From NCBI RefSeq assembly GCF_013214175.1, contig NZ_JABSPA010000002.1:496001-560000 (forward strand): a DNA stretch of 64,000 nucleotides. Direction: 5' to 3'. The notes under the pieces were generated by a model. That model made no database searches and had not been told where the DNA came from. It saw only the letters and a list, made by a program, of their open reading frames with translations. Of this stretch, positions 36,365 through 45,331 are shown one piece after another. Each line of letters starts with the position of its first letter. Within the stretch, counting starts at the first letter, position 1. Both the position numbers and the translations under genes were made by a program. The DNA is from Colwellia sp. Its GTDB lineage: Bacteria > Pseudomonadota > Gammaproteobacteria > Enterobacterales > Alteromonadaceae.

Positions 36365-37131
36365 TAGCCGTTAATAGTTTTATCGCTTGTACCACATACC
36401 ACGCAACTTTTTTGTTTTTTCATGTTAAATTGCTGCCATTGATTGGCTAAACCATCGAGTAAGTTTAGTTGGTTAAGCTGCACTTTATTTCCCGTTAATA
36501 GTTTAATTGCCTGTAAGCTTTGCATGCCAGCAATCATGGCCAATACTGGGCCAATAATGCCTATGGTTTGGCAATTATTGGCTGGCGCTTTTTCACTGGC
36601 AGGAAACAGGCAATGGTAACAAGCACTGCTGTCATCACGAGGGTCTATGGTGAGTTGTTGACCATCAAAGCCCGTAGCTGCACCTACTATCAGTGGCACT
36701 TTATGTTGCACACAGGCTTGGTTTATCAAGTAACGCGTTTGAATATTGTCAGAGCAATCGAGCACTAAATCGACTTGTGGCAGATAATATTCACATAACT
36801 CTGCATCGATCATTTCATCAATAGCTTCAATAGTTACATCAGGGAATTGTTGCTGTAGTTTCTCTGCGGCGACGTCAGCTTTATTTTCATTAATATTACT
36901 TTCACTAAAGAGAATCTGTCTGGGTAAGTTACTCAGCTCGATGCAATCGCCATCGGCAAGATAAAGTGTGCCAACACCGGCGGCAGCTAAATATAAACTG
37001 GCTGGATTACCCAAGCCACCAACGCCTAAAATAAGCACCTTAGCGTTACGCAGTGCTAATTGTCCTTGCTCGCCAATTTTATCCAACATTATTTGGCGGG
37101 AGTATTTAACTTGCTCTTGATTACTTAACAC
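36364..37131 (-). CDS. moeB: Molybdopterin-synthase adenylyltransferase
   Basis: The 255-residue protein is an E1-like MoeB/ThiF enzyme. The nucleotide loop is GVGGLGNPASLYLAAAGVG, there is an Arg finger in NLPRQ, DCSDN supplies the catalytic Asp, and two C-x-x-C pairs bind zinc (CYHC and CVVC). It adenylates the MoaD C-terminal glycine. I prefer the GTG at 37131 (AGGA 6 nt upstream), which aligns with E. coli MoeB; an ATG at 37179 would overlap modC. It is last in the modABC-moeB run. A tail duplicate follows the stop. Confidence 0.92.
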   Translation of the reverse strand: MLSNQEQVKYSRQIMLDKIGEQGQLALRNAKVLILGVGGLGNPASLYLAAAGVGTLYLADGDCIELSNLPRQILFSESNINENKADVAAEKLQQQFPDVTIEAIDEMIDAELCEYYLPQVDLVLDCSDNIQTRYLINQACVQHKVPLIVGAATGFDGQQLTIDPRDDSSACYHCLFPASEKAPANNCQTIGIIGPVLAMIAGMQSLQAIKLLTGNKVQLNQLNLLDGLANQWQQFNMKKQKSCVVCGTSDKTING

Positions 37132-37153
37132 GTGTGTTCCTAGTTTATTGGCT

Positions 37154-38353
37154 TTAATGGATAAAAGTACGCACAGCACTTGCTTTGAACTGCAAATATA
37201 CCTGTTGTCTGATGGTTAGTGATAATTTTTGTTGAGAAAAAGCACTGATAGTGACGAAAAAGTCTTGTGAGCCACAATGAACCGTCAACAAGACATTATT
37301 CTGCTGATGGTTTATTTGTTTTATCGTGCCAAAGAGGTGATTAACGATAGAGCTATTAGTTGGCTCCGTTAGGATAATACTAATGTCACTGGCCAAAATA
37401 AAGCAACGTAATTGAGTTTGCTGCGCAAATGTCTGATCGCAGACCATAAAAATGTCTTCGTGGGCATTTAACGCTAAAGCCGTTAAGCCATGACCATTAT
37501 TAAAGGTTTTAATGGGCAGTGATAAACTGGTTTGTTGATGAATAATATCACTATTAGTGTCATTGTTGAGCTGATGAATTACTTGGTGGATATTACCGAA
37601 GTTGACCACCTTACCTTCAGCTAGCACTAATAAGTTGTCACAAACTTGCTGTAATTCATCTAAAGAATGGCTGACGTATAACATAGGTAAACTCAGCTGT
37701 TTTTGAATGTTAAGCATCATCTTTAACAATTGGGTTTTACTGTGTCGATCAAGGGCGCTTAATGGCTCATCGAGTAGTAATAATTTCGGCTCGGCTAGTA
37801 TTGCTCTGGCTAAGGCGACTCTTTGCTGTTGACCACCCGAGAGTTGATTGACTCGATGATCAAGCAAGGCGCCTAACTCGGTGAGTTTGATTACTTCATC
37901 TAATGACAGGCGGTTGTTTTTACAACGTTTGACCGCATATTCTAAGTTACCGAGCACAGTTAAATGTGCAAACAAACGACTGTTTTGAAAGACTAAGCCT
38001 ACTTGGCGCTGCTCAGGTTTGAGGTACAAACCTTGTTCACTGTTGACTAAAGTTCTACTGACTAACGTTTTACTGGGCAAGCTTGTATCGGTTAAGGTTA
38101 TCTCACCACGCAATGATGTTTCTAAACCAGCAATGGCTCGCAATAAAGTTGATTTACCTGATGCAGAATGGCCAAAAATTCCAGTGATGCCTATTAAGGG
38201 GATTGCTAGCTCAATGGCTAAATCAAATTGCTGATAATTAACACGAATATTAAGGTCTAGTTGCGGCGCTTTATTGTTAGGCCGACTATTCAAAGCTGCA
38301 TTATTTACAGGAGAATGACTTATAGGAGGATTATTTATAGGAAAATTAGTCAT
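37154..38353 (-). CDS. modC: Molybdate ABC transporter ATP-binding protein
   Basis: This 399-residue protein has Walker A GHSASGKST, signature LSGGQQQR and Walker B LLLLDEPLSALD. A C-terminal TOBE/Mop-type domain (about 325-395) is the molybdate-binding regulatory part of ModC. An unusual N-terminal leader of about 30 residues (Asn-, Pro- and Ser-rich) precedes the ATPase. It looks like repeated DNA and makes the protein longer than E. coli ModC (352). It lies 33 bp after modB. Confidence 0.92.
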   Translation of the reverse strand: MTNFPINNPPISHSPVNNAALNSRPNNKAPQLDLNIRVNYQQFDLAIELAIPLIGITGIFGHSASGKSTLLRAIAGLETSLRGEITLTDTSLPSKTLVSRTLVNSEQGLYLKPEQRQVGLVFQNSRLFAHLTVLGNLEYAVKRCKNNRLSLDEVIKLTELGALLDHRVNQLSGGQQQRVALARAILAEPKLLLLDEPLSALDRHSKTQLLKMMLNIQKQLSLPMLYVSHSLDELQQVCDNLLVLAEGKVVNFGNIHQVIHQLNNDTNSDIIHQQTSLSLPIKTFNNGHGLTALALNAHEDIFMVCDQTFAQQTQLRCFILASDISIILTEPTNSSIVNHLFGTIKQINHQQNNVLLTVHCGSQDFFVTISAFSQQKLSLTIRQQVYLQFKASAVRTFIH

Positions 38354-38386
38354 GGGAACTTCTCTCTTCTCGCACAGTGTTAACCA

Positions 38387-39067
38387 TTAAATTCTTACTG
38401 CTGTTTTTTTCGGTAAATTTAACCAATAGATAGCGGCTAATAGCACCATAGAAGTTATTAATAAACTGATGGAAAGCAGATGTGCTCTGGCATAATCAAA
38501 AGCCTCAACATGGTCAAATAGCGCAATGGAAAGTACCCGTGTTTCACCGGGTATATTGCCACCAATCATTAAGATGACTCCAAATTCGCCGACCGTATGA
38601 GCAAAACCTAAACTGGCGGCGGTAATAAAGCTGGCTTTTGTTAATGGCAGCACAATAGAAAAAAATCTATCGATTGGCCCCGCACCAAGTAAAGCGCCCG
38701 CTTCTAATAAGGAGTCACCTAATTGTTCAAAGGCTTTTTGCAGTGGCTGAACGACAAAAGGCAGTGAATATAAAACTGAGCCAATAACGATGGCGGAAAA
38801 ACTAAAGGCCAGCTGTTGACCCGTTGCTTGCTGCCAAAGTTGTCCGGGTAAGTATTCAGGGGAAAAAGCTATTAGTAAATAAAAGCCTAATACCGTTGGT
38901 GGTAACACTAGCGGTAAAGCGACCACAGCTTCTATGATAACTTTAAAACGACTGGTCATTTTGGCAAGGTACCAAGCCAGCGGAGTACCAATAATCAGTA
39001 AAATTATCGTGGTTAATGCCGCCATTTCTAAGGTGGTGATCAGTGCTTGTAAGTCTGAATTCATCAT
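38387..39067 (-). CDS. modB: Molybdate ABC transporter permease
   Basis: The 226-residue permease has five to six helices and the EAA-type loop in GALLGAGPIDRFFSIVLPL. The motif LPLVLPPTVLGFYLL is the ModB/CysTW signature. It overlaps the modA stop by 4 bp (translational coupling) and precedes modC. Confidence 0.93.
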   Translation of the reverse strand: MMNSDLQALITTLEMAALTTIILLIIGTPLAWYLAKMTSRFKVIIEAVVALPLVLPPTVLGFYLLIAFSPEYLPGQLWQQATGQQLAFSFSAIVIGSVLYSLPFVVQPLQKAFEQLGDSLLEAGALLGAGPIDRFFSIVLPLTKASFITAASLGFAHTVGEFGVILMIGGNIPGETRVLSIALFDHVEAFDYARAHLLSISLLITSMVLLAAIYWLNLPKKTAVRI

Positions 39068-39903
39068 CTAGTCATTAGCTCGCTGTTATTCGTTAGAGTC
39101 ATTTCGGCGTAGCCATAACTAACGATCGTCGCTTGGCTCTTGGCTGAGAGTAAATAGTCACTTAACTTTTTCGCGGCTACTTGCTGCTTACTGGCGCGAA
39201 TAATAATTAACTGTTGCTCAATCGCTTGATGATAACTTGTTGGGATAAGAACCCCAGATAAATTATTTAGCACTAATTGGCTATTGGCAACTATACCACC
39301 GCTAACCGCTTTACTACGTACCTGGGCAAAGGTTTGCCCGATATTAATGCCTTTTATTAACCTATGTTGATAAGCCTGCCACAAACCCATATGGTTTAGC
39401 GCTTCTTTGGCTGCTTTACCATAAGGAGCAATGTCGGGATTAGCAATGGCCAAGCGTACCGGCGGACTTTTTAACAGGTTAATAGATAATTGTTCAAGAG
39501 ATAATGGTTCAAGTGAATTTTTAGTGGCGGAATATAAGGCGAGCTGACCAATGGCATAGGTTTTTCGACTATTTTGCAGCGCAAAACCGGCTTGCTCAAG
39601 TTGCTTTGGACGGCGGCTGTCGGCACTGAGGAAAATGTCATAAGGCGCGCCATGTTTAATTTGCAAAAACATCGCGCCACTAGCACCACTAATTATCTGG
39701 GTTTTTATACTTGTTTGCTTGTGGAAGTCTTCGAGTAATACTTTTAATACTGGGGTGAAGTTAGCGGCAACGGCAATGCGTAACAGTGTGCTGGAACCTT
39801 GTTTTCCTTTATCCATGCTTTGTTGTGCATTGCTGTTAACACTGGTGAGTAAGCTGATGACAAAACAGCAAGGTAACAAGGTGTATAAAAGAAAACGTAG
39901 CAC
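39064..39903 (-). CDS. modA: Molybdate-binding periplasmic protein
   Basis: About 279 residues: a signal peptide cut near NSNAQQ, then a ModA domain with AVAANFTPVLKVLLEDF, ISGASGAMFLQIKHGAPYDIFLSAD and IANPDIAPYGKAAKEAL. These hold the oxyanion ligands (Ser, Ala, Tyr). The GTG at 39903 has GGAG 6 nt upstream and keeps the signal peptide; an upstream GTG at 39936 lacks a ribosome-binding site and would overlap moaE. It is the first of the modABC genes. Confidence 0.9.
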   Translation of the reverse strand: MLRFLLYTLLPCCFVISLLTSVNSNAQQSMDKGKQGSSTLLRIAVAANFTPVLKVLLEDFHKQTSIKTQIISGASGAMFLQIKHGAPYDIFLSADSRRPKQLEQAGFALQNSRKTYAIGQLALYSATKNSLEPLSLEQLSINLLKSPPVRLAIANPDIAPYGKAAKEALNHMGLWQAYQHRLIKGINIGQTFAQVRSKAVSGGIVANSQLVLNNLSGVLIPTSYHQAIEQQLIIIRASKQQVAAKKLSDYLLSAKSQATIVSYGYAEMTLTNNSELMTR

Positions 39904-39904
39904 G

Positions 39905-40387
39905 CTAGCTCCACAGCTCTGCTTTGTCAGTATCACCGGTTTTAGCGTCCAACCAGTTTTCTGAAGTTTTCCCTGCCTCGGTAATTTGCTCTTTCTTCCA
40001 AAAAGGCGCTTTAACTTTCAAATAATCCATGATGAATTCATTGGCAGCAAAAGCATCTTGTCTATGTTTGCTGGTGACACCAACAAAAACAATTTGCTCA
40101 CCTATATGCAGTTCGCCAATGCGATGAATTACTTTAACTCGACCTATCTGCCATTGCTCTTTAGCTTGGTTGATAATTTTAGCTAAGGATTTTTCAGTCA
40201 TACCTGGGTAATGCTCTAGCGTTAAGCTAGTTACGCTATTACCATTATTGTTATTTCTAACTCTGCCTGTGAAGGTCACCACAGCACCATCGGTTAAGTT
40301 GTCTTTTTCGAGTAAGGCAACTTCATCGGCTAAACTAAAATCCTCAGCTTGGATGGATATTTCTGCAAAAAGGTCTTGGCTTGTCAT
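39905..40387 (-). CDS. moaE: Molybdopterin synthase catalytic subunit
   Basis: The 160-residue protein matches MoaE, including VVTFTGRVRNNNNGNSVTSL, RVKVIHRIGELHIGEQIVFVGV, and the active-site lysines in LKVKAPFWKKE. With MoaD it inserts the dithiolene sulfurs into cPMP. It is 3 bp after moaD. Confidence 0.94.
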   Translation of the reverse strand: MTSQDLFAEISIQAEDFSLADEVALLEKDNLTDGAVVTFTGRVRNNNNGNSVTSLTLEHYPGMTEKSLAKIINQAKEQWQIGRVKVIHRIGELHIGEQIVFVGVTSKHRQDAFAANEFIMDYLKVKAPFWKKEQITEAGKTSENWLDAKTGDTDKAELWS

Positions 40388-40390
40388 CAG

Positions 40391-40639
40391 TTATCCACCA
40401 GTTACAGGAGGGAAAAAGGCAACTTCATCACCTGATTTCACTAAATGATCACCAGCAACCATGTCATGGTTTACTGCCGATAACAGTGAGGCATTGCTAA
40501 ATGTTTGTCGCCACTGGGAATTTCTATCACTTAAGCGCTGTTTTACCTCATTGACTGTTTTAACATCATCAGCGCTTAAAGACAGTTCAGCACAATCTAG
40601 CTGCTCTCTTAAGGCGGCAAAAAAAACAATTTTAATCAT
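40391..40639 (-). CDS. moaD: Molybdopterin synthase sulfur-carrier subunit
   Basis: This 82-residue ubiquitin-like protein ends in the required double glycine (FFPPVTGG), the site adenylated by MoeB and thiocarboxylated. It lies between moaC (28 bp) and moaE (3 bp). Confidence 0.94.
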   Translation of the reverse strand: MIKIVFFAALREQLDCAELSLSADDVKTVNEVKQRLSDRNSQWRQTFSNASLLSAVNHDMVAGDHLVKSGDEVAFFPPVTGG

Positions 40640-40667
40640 ACTAATTCTCTATTTGTTCTCTAATTAA

Positions 40668-41192
40668 TTAAGCAGAAGGTTTTTGCCAATGACCCGACTT
40701 GCCACCTTCTTTTGTTAATACTTCAATGCCAGAAATCTTCATGGCAGGATCAGCCGCTTTACACATATCAAATAAGGTTAAACATGCAATAGCAACGGCA
40801 GTTAATGCTTCCATCTCTACGCCTGTTTGCCCCGTTAAGCGACATAGGCTATTAACTTGTACTTGGCTATTTTCACTATCAAGAGTGAAATCTACTTGTA
40901 CCTTAGTCAACATTAACGGGTGACATAAAGGAATCAAGTCGCTGCATTTTTTCGCGGCTTGAATGCCAGCAATACGAGCAACAGCAAACACATCTCCCTT
41001 TTTATGTTTACCTGTGGTAATTAATTCAAAAGTCGCACGGTTCATTTTAATAAAACCTTGCGCAGTTGCCGTACGTGATGTCATGGCTTTTTCCGTGACA
41101 TCGACCATATTCGCTTCACCTTGTTGGTTAAGGTGGCTTAGCTCAGGCGCTGACTCAGGTTTCTGTTCTTGCATATCAGTATTAGTTGTCAT
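40668..41192 (-). CDS. moaC: Cyclic pyranopterin monophosphate synthase
   Basis: The 174-residue protein matches Moa[41 protein letters not shown] and [24 protein letters not shown]. The latter two hold the active-site residues. It carries about 16 extra N-terminal residues relative to E. coli. Its ATG overlaps the moaB stop as TAATG, so translation is coupled. Confidence 0.94.
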   Translation of the reverse strand: MTTNTDMQEQKPESAPELSHLNQQGEANMVDVTEKAMTSRTATAQGFIKMNRATFELITTGKHKKGDVFAVARIAGIQAAKKCSDLIPLCHPLMLTKVQVDFTLDSENSQVQVNSLCRLTGQTGVEMEALTAVAIACLTLFDMCKAADPAMKISGIEVLTKEGGKSGHWQKPSA

Positions 41193-41734
41193 TAGCCGCG
41201 AGTCTCACATGCTTCTACTGTGATATTTAAATGTGGGACAAAATTACAAGGACGGTGACTAGCATCTAACTGCTCTTTAATCACTTTATCCCAAGCCGTT
41301 TTACAAGCATTGGTTGAGCCTGGTACACACAAAACTACCGTTTTGTTGGCGATGCCACCAAAAGCACGAGATTGAATAGTTGAGGTACCTATTTCAATTA
41401 ATGACACATGACGAAAAACTTCGCCAAAACCTTCTACAGCCTTATCAAATAATGGCGTTAATGCTTCAGGAGTATTATCACGATCGGTAAAGCCAGTGCC
41501 ACCGGTAGAAATAATGGCATGAATAGTATCATCGGCAATCCACTTGGAAACTTGTGCACGCAATTGATAAACGTCATCAATAACAATGGCTTTATCAGCT
41601 AAGTTATGACCTGCTTGTGTTAAACGCTCAACTAGCGCTTGCCCCGAAGTATCGTTCGCTTCGGTGCGTGTATCGGATACCGTTAAAACGGCGATATTTA
41701 AGGGAACGAAAGTGTTGCCGCCATGTGCTGACAT
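41192..41734 (-). CDS. moaB: Molybdopterin adenylyltransferase-like protein
   Basis: This 180-residue MoaB/Mog-family protein has the [19 protein letters not shown] and [16 protein letters not shown] motifs of the MPT-binding domain. MoaB proteins are needed for Moco synthesis in many bacteria and may adenylate MPT. It is downstream of mobA, with the mobA 3'-tail copy in the gap. Confidence 0.9.
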   Translation of the reverse strand: MSAHGGNTFVPLNIAVLTVSDTRTEANDTSGQALVERLTQAGHNLADKAIVIDDVYQLRAQVSKWIADDTIHAIISTGGTGFTDRDNTPEALTPLFDKAVEGFGEVFRHVSLIEIGTSTIQSRAFGGIANKTVVLCVPGSTNACKTAWDKVIKEQLDASHRPCNFVPHLNITVEACETRG

Positions 41735-41818
41735 AGGTTTTTCCTTGACTAAATATTTTAGATTAAATTAAATTTTCGCTACTAATATTGAAACGTATTG
41801 CTACTCAATATGTTTAGC

Positions 41819-41870
41819 CTAAAACTGTTGTTGTGCTTGCTGCCATTGATTCTCTTGACAGTGAGTGTAT
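41819..41870 (-). pseudogene. Diverged second copy of the mobA 3' end
   Basis: About 50 bp after the mobA stop resemble the last codons of mobA: the frame encodes QENQWQQAQQQF then stop, against TPEQWQQAKKQF in mobA. Bases between the copies also match in the AAT(A/G)CGTT stretch, making a direct repeat with period 72 bp. The match is shorter than for moeB and pyrB. Confidence 0.6.
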
Positions 41871-41890
41871 TGCTAACCAATACGTTCGCT

Positions 41891-42568
41891 CTAAAATTGT
41901 TTTTTTGCTTGTTGCCACTGCTCTGGCGTGTTGGTATTAAATAGCGCCTGATTGTTTGGACTAGTAATGGCTTGGTGAGGCATTTTCGCCAGCAAGGCTC
42001 TAACTGAAGGACCATTTTTATTATTTTTCTGGCCGCTTCTTTTACTCTTTTCATTGCCGAGGGCGAGCAAGCTTTCTCGCTGGAATGCTTGTGCTAAAAA
42101 CAGTTGCAAAAAAGCATTGTTGGGCAAGTATAACGGAATATGATGCGCTTGTTTTTGGCCATCACTGAAAAAAGTCGCTTTGTGACTCAGTTCACCTTTT
42201 AGACGCAGTTTAGCTAAATCTGCGGCTGTCATTAAGGGTAAATCAACGGGTAATATTAATAATGCTTTTGGTTGTAAGTGTTCAGGGTAATGAGCTAAAA
42301 CACTATAAATTCCACCAACAGGACCAGAGCATGGTACTAGGTCTGGAATTTGATAGTTATCACCACTAACAACGATATTTTTTATGCCTGCATCACTAAG
42401 CAGCTGCTTGGAAAAATCTAACATGCTACTTGTTGATTTAATAGCGGAATTATTTGTGGTAGTAGTTACATTTTTAAGACGTGTTAACTGTGCTTTATCT
42501 TGCCCCATACGAGAAGATAAACCGCCAGCAAGTACTACACCTAAGCAATCTATAGCTTGATAATTCAT
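41891..42568 (-). CDS. mobA: Molybdenum cofactor guanylyltransferase
   Basis: The 225-residue protein matches MobA: GVVLAGGLSSRMGQDKAQL (Gly-rich GTP-binding loop), VVSGDNYQIPDLVPCSGPVGGIYSVL and LPVDLPLMTAADLAKL. It links GMP to molybdopterin to form MGD for DMSO-reductase family enzymes. It starts 2 bp after moaA. The C-terminal third is Asn/Gln-rich, and the 3' end occurs a second time downstream. Confidence 0.9.
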   Translation of the reverse strand: MNYQAIDCLGVVLAGGLSSRMGQDKAQLTRLKNVTTTTNNSAIKSTSSMLDFSKQLLSDAGIKNIVVSGDNYQIPDLVPCSGPVGGIYSVLAHYPEHLQPKALLILPVDLPLMTAADLAKLRLKGELSHKATFFSDGQKQAHHIPLYLPNNAFLQLFLAQAFQRESLLALGNEKSKRSGQKNNKNGPSVRALLAKMPHQAITSPNNQALFNTNTPEQWQQAKKQF

Positions 42569-42570
42569 AA

Positions 42571-43542
42571 CTAACCCCCAAGCATAGCGAGGTGTTTAGT
42601 AGCGCCTGTTAGCTTTTCATGTAAAAAATGGGTGGCTTTTTTGTCACCGAGTAATGATACGATCTGCTTTTGTAATGGTGCGATATCATCACTTTGCAAT
42701 TGTTCACGTAGTGACAAACCTTCGTCACCAAATAGACATAAATGCAATTTACCGCTTGAACTAATTCTTAAACGATTACAGCTATTACAGAAATCTTTGG
42801 AGTAGGGCATGATCAAACCGATTTTACCTTGATAATCTGGGTGATAAAATTCTTGTGCGGGACCGGCAGATTTACTTTGGATAACAGGTAACCAACCATC
42901 AAGTATCAAGTTTTGTTTAATACGTGAACCTTGTACATGTTGCGCATCAAAAAATTCTTTATTATCGCCAGTTTGCATTAACTCAATAAAACGTAAAGTT
43001 ATAGGGGTATCTTTTATCCAGTCAAGGTAGCTCTGAATATCTTTGCCGCTGTACTCACGCATTAATACCGTATTAACCTTAATTGATGCTCTGCCATCGG
43101 CTAAGCCCATATCAATACCCTTGAGAATGGTCTTGAGTTTATCGTGGCCTGTTATCGCGTGAAATTGGCGTGGATCTAAACTATCGATACTGATATTAAT
43201 GGCATCAATGCCGGCATCCAACCATTGAGGTAAGTGCTCGGGCAATTTAAAACCATTACTGGTTATGGCAACTTTCTTGATACCTGGTGTTTCTTTACAA
43301 ATTTGAATGATTTCAGGTAAGTCTTTACGCAAGGCAGGTTCACCACCAGTAATGCGGATCTTCTCTGTGCCTAGCTCGGCGAAAGCTTTGGTTAAACGTT
43401 TGATTTCACATAGTGATAAGAAATCACGTGGCTGATCGCACTGATAACCGTCAGGTAAGCAGTAAGTGCAGCTAAAATTGCACACGTCAGTAATCGATAA
43501 GCGCAGGTAAGAGAACCTACGACCATAGTTGTCTGTTAACAT
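42571..43542 (-). CDS. moaA: GTP 3',8-cyclase (radical SAM)
   Basis: This 323-residue radical-SAM enzyme has the 4Fe-4S ligands in CNFSCTYC (Cys21, 25, 28) and the C-terminal cluster CNSCNRLRISSSGKLHLC. The C-terminal GG tail is required for MoaC transfer. It catalyses the first step of Moco synthesis. AAAGGTGAC precedes the ATG. A structured leader and an FNR-type box lie upstream. The gene is first in the minus-strand operon. Confidence 0.95.
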   Translation of the reverse strand: MLTDNYGRRFSYLRLSITDVCNFSCTYCLPDGYQCDQPRDFLSLCEIKRLTKAFAELGTEKIRITGGEPALRKDLPEIIQICKETPGIKKVAITSNGFKLPEHLPQWLDAGIDAINISIDSLDPRQFHAITGHDKLKTILKGIDMGLADGRASIKVNTVLMREYSGKDIQSYLDWIKDTPITLRFIELMQTGDNKEFFDAQHVQGSRIKQNLILDGWLPVIQSKSAGPAQEFYHPDYQGKIGLIMPYSKDFCNSCNRLRISSSGKLHLCLFGDEGLSLREQLQSDDIAPLQKQIVSLLGDKKATHFLHEKLTGATKHLAMLGG

Positions 43543-43560
43543 GTCACCTTTCCAAATGTA

Positions 43561-43628
43561 GGGAGGCTAACGCGTTTCCTTGTTAACCCTGGTAACTAAA
43601 AAACCAATAATTACATGGCCTTAGTTAC
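43561..43628 (-). ncRNA. Structured moaA leader, candidate Moco riboswitch
   Basis: The minus-strand leader has a perfect 8-bp inverted repeat (GTAACTAA with TTAGTTAC, 43592-43628), then GTTACCAGGGTTAAC and GCCTCCC shortly before the ribosome-binding site. Moco riboswitches commonly precede moaA in gammaproteobacteria. I cannot confirm the full consensus by eye. Confidence 0.4.
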
Positions 43629-43740
43629 GGCTTGTCACAACATGATGGTTTATAATAAGTAGGCTTTATAGTGCCTAAAAAGAAAGTCATGGTAGCTATG
43701 ACAGCTCGGTGTTATAAATAAAATTCTGTTCAATATTTAG

Positions 43741-43790
43741 TATATACCCGGCCTACTTGAAGATGCAAGTTCAGAGCAATGGGCATATAT
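43741..43790. repeat. 50-bp imperfect palindrome (MITE/REP-like)
   Basis: TATATACCC at the left and GGGCATATAT at the right enclose a central ACTTGAAGATGCAAGT hairpin. Such short palindromic elements with nested arms are typical of dispersed non-coding repeats. It lies in the 453-bp gap between moaA and moeA, which has no gene. Confidence 0.5.
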
Positions 43791-43833
43791 TATTTTGATG
43801 GCGTGATAATAATTTTTTTAGCCGCCCTTAATA

Positions 43834-43847
43834 TTGATCAAAATCAA
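43834..43847. promoter_or_regulatory. FNR/EtrA-type binding site
   Basis: TTGATCAAAATCAA matches the FNR consensus TTGAT-N4-ATCAA perfectly. It lies 149 bp before the moeA ATG and 292 bp before the moaA ATG, so it can control either arm. Oxygen-limited activation fits a cofactor used mainly by anaerobic reductases. Confidence 0.75.
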
Positions 43848-43995
43848 TAAAGATGTGGTTATAGCACTATTATTTTTGTGGGTACTTAAGCGATACTAGC
43901 TATAACGGATTTAACCAATATTTTTCTAATTAGGCTGGTAAATTTACCTAGTTTAGAGTGATATTCATGTATTAACGTATTTAAGTGAGTTTTTT

Positions 43996-45228
43996 ATGTC
44001 TGATTGTTGCTCAGCTCCAGGGCTTTTACCTTTTGAAAATGCCTTAGCTAACATGCTAGCGCAAGTTTCACCTGTCACCGAAACATTAACCTTAGCCATT
44101 GACCAAACCTTGCACTATGTTTTAGCGCAAGATATTGCTAGCCCATTAAATGTACCACCTCATGATAACTCTGCAATGGATGGTTATGCTTTTGCTCTTG
44201 AGAGTTTTACGGCTAATAAAATCCTTACCCTTGTTGGTCGATCTATGGCTGGGGCGCCTTTTCAAGGTGTATGTCAGGTTGGAGAATGCATTCGTATTAT
44301 GACCGGTGCTAAAATGCCTGACTGTTGTGATTCAGTAGAGATGCAAGAAAATGTTAGCGCGGATGGCGAACAAATTACTTTTTTACAAGAGAAACGCTTT
44401 GGCTGCCATGTCCGTAATGCCGGGGAAGATATTCAACTCGGTCAACAAGTTCTGCAGTCTGGTCATAAGCTAACGGCGGTTGATATTGGTGTGCTTGCTT
44501 CATTGGGTGTGGCTGAAGTTAAAGTCTATCGTAAATTAAAGGTCGCTTTGATTGCTACCGGTGATGAATTAAAATTACCGGGACAAACATTACAAGTTGG
44601 CGATATTTATGAGTCTAACAGTTTTGTTTTAGCTGCCATGTTACAAAAGCTACATGTTGATGTTATTGATTTTGGTATTATTGAAGATGATTTTTCAGCA
44701 ATAAAAGCAGCCTTTATTAGTGCCGATGAGCAGGCCGATGCAGTGATTTCTTCTGGCGGTGTTTCGGTAGGTGATGCTGATTACACTAAAACTGTGCTAG
44801 ATGAATTGGGTGAAATAGCTTTTTGGAAAATAGCAATGAAACCAGGTAAGCCCTTTGCTTTTGGTAAGCTAGCCAACAGCCTATTTTTTGGTTTACCGGG
44901 TAACCCAGTTTCAGCCTTGGTGACTTTTCATCAATTAGCTTTGGTTGCCTTAACTAAAATGCAAAATGCTCAACCTTTAAAGCGCACACATTTAACAGTG
45001 AAATGCAGTACTGACTTGCGTAAATCTCCAGGACGTATGGATTTTCAACGAGGTATTTTAGCGATTAACTCACAAGGTGAAAATATCGTTAGTTCAACGG
45101 GTGCGCAAGGCTCAGGTATCTTATCTAGCTTAGCTAAGGCTAACTGCTATATTATTCTGCCAAGTGAGCAGGGTAAGGTCGCGGCAGGAGAAATGGTTAA
45201 TGTGCAATTATTCGATGAATTCTTATAA
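43996..45228 (+). CDS. moeA: Molybdopterin molybdotransferase
   Basis: The 410-residue protein matches MoeA: VPPHDNSAMDGYAF, RIMTGAKMPDCCDSVEMQE, VALIATGDELKLPGQ, SSGGVSVGDADYTK and FGLPGNPVSALVTF. It inserts molybdate into adenylated MPT. It is divergent from the moaA operon and apparently monocistronic. Confidence 0.95.
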   Translation: MSDCCSAPGLLPFENALANMLAQVSPVTETLTLAIDQTLHYVLAQDIASPLNVPPHDNSAMDGYAFALESFTANKILTLVGRSMAGAPFQGVCQVGECIRIMTGAKMPDCCDSVEMQENVSADGEQITFLQEKRFGCHVRNAGEDIQLGQQVLQSGHKLTAVDIGVLASLGVAEVKVYRKLKVALIATGDELKLPGQTLQVGDIYESNSFVLAAMLQKLHVDVIDFGIIEDDFSAIKAAFISADEQADAVISSGGVSVGDADYTKTVLDELGEIAFWKIAMKPGKPFAFGKLANSLFFGLPGNPVSALVTFHQLALVALTKMQNAQPLKRTHLTVKCSTDLRKSPGRMDFQRGILAINSQGENIVSSTGAQGSGILSSLAKANCYIILPSEQGKVAAGEMVNVQLFDEFL

Positions 45229-45331
45229 ATTACATTTAATGGCAAGTCGTTCTGTATATTGTCTATCATTTGTCTTGGGTTAAGGTTTATTGTATAGTAC
45301 AAAAAATAAACAGTAGTAGGTGGGTGTAACC

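Noticed and set aside
41782-42054. Open frame of 90 codons overlapping the mobA 3' end
   Set aside because: It is a shadow frame across mobA and its duplicated tail; the protein is Asn/Lys-rich low complexity with no start signal.
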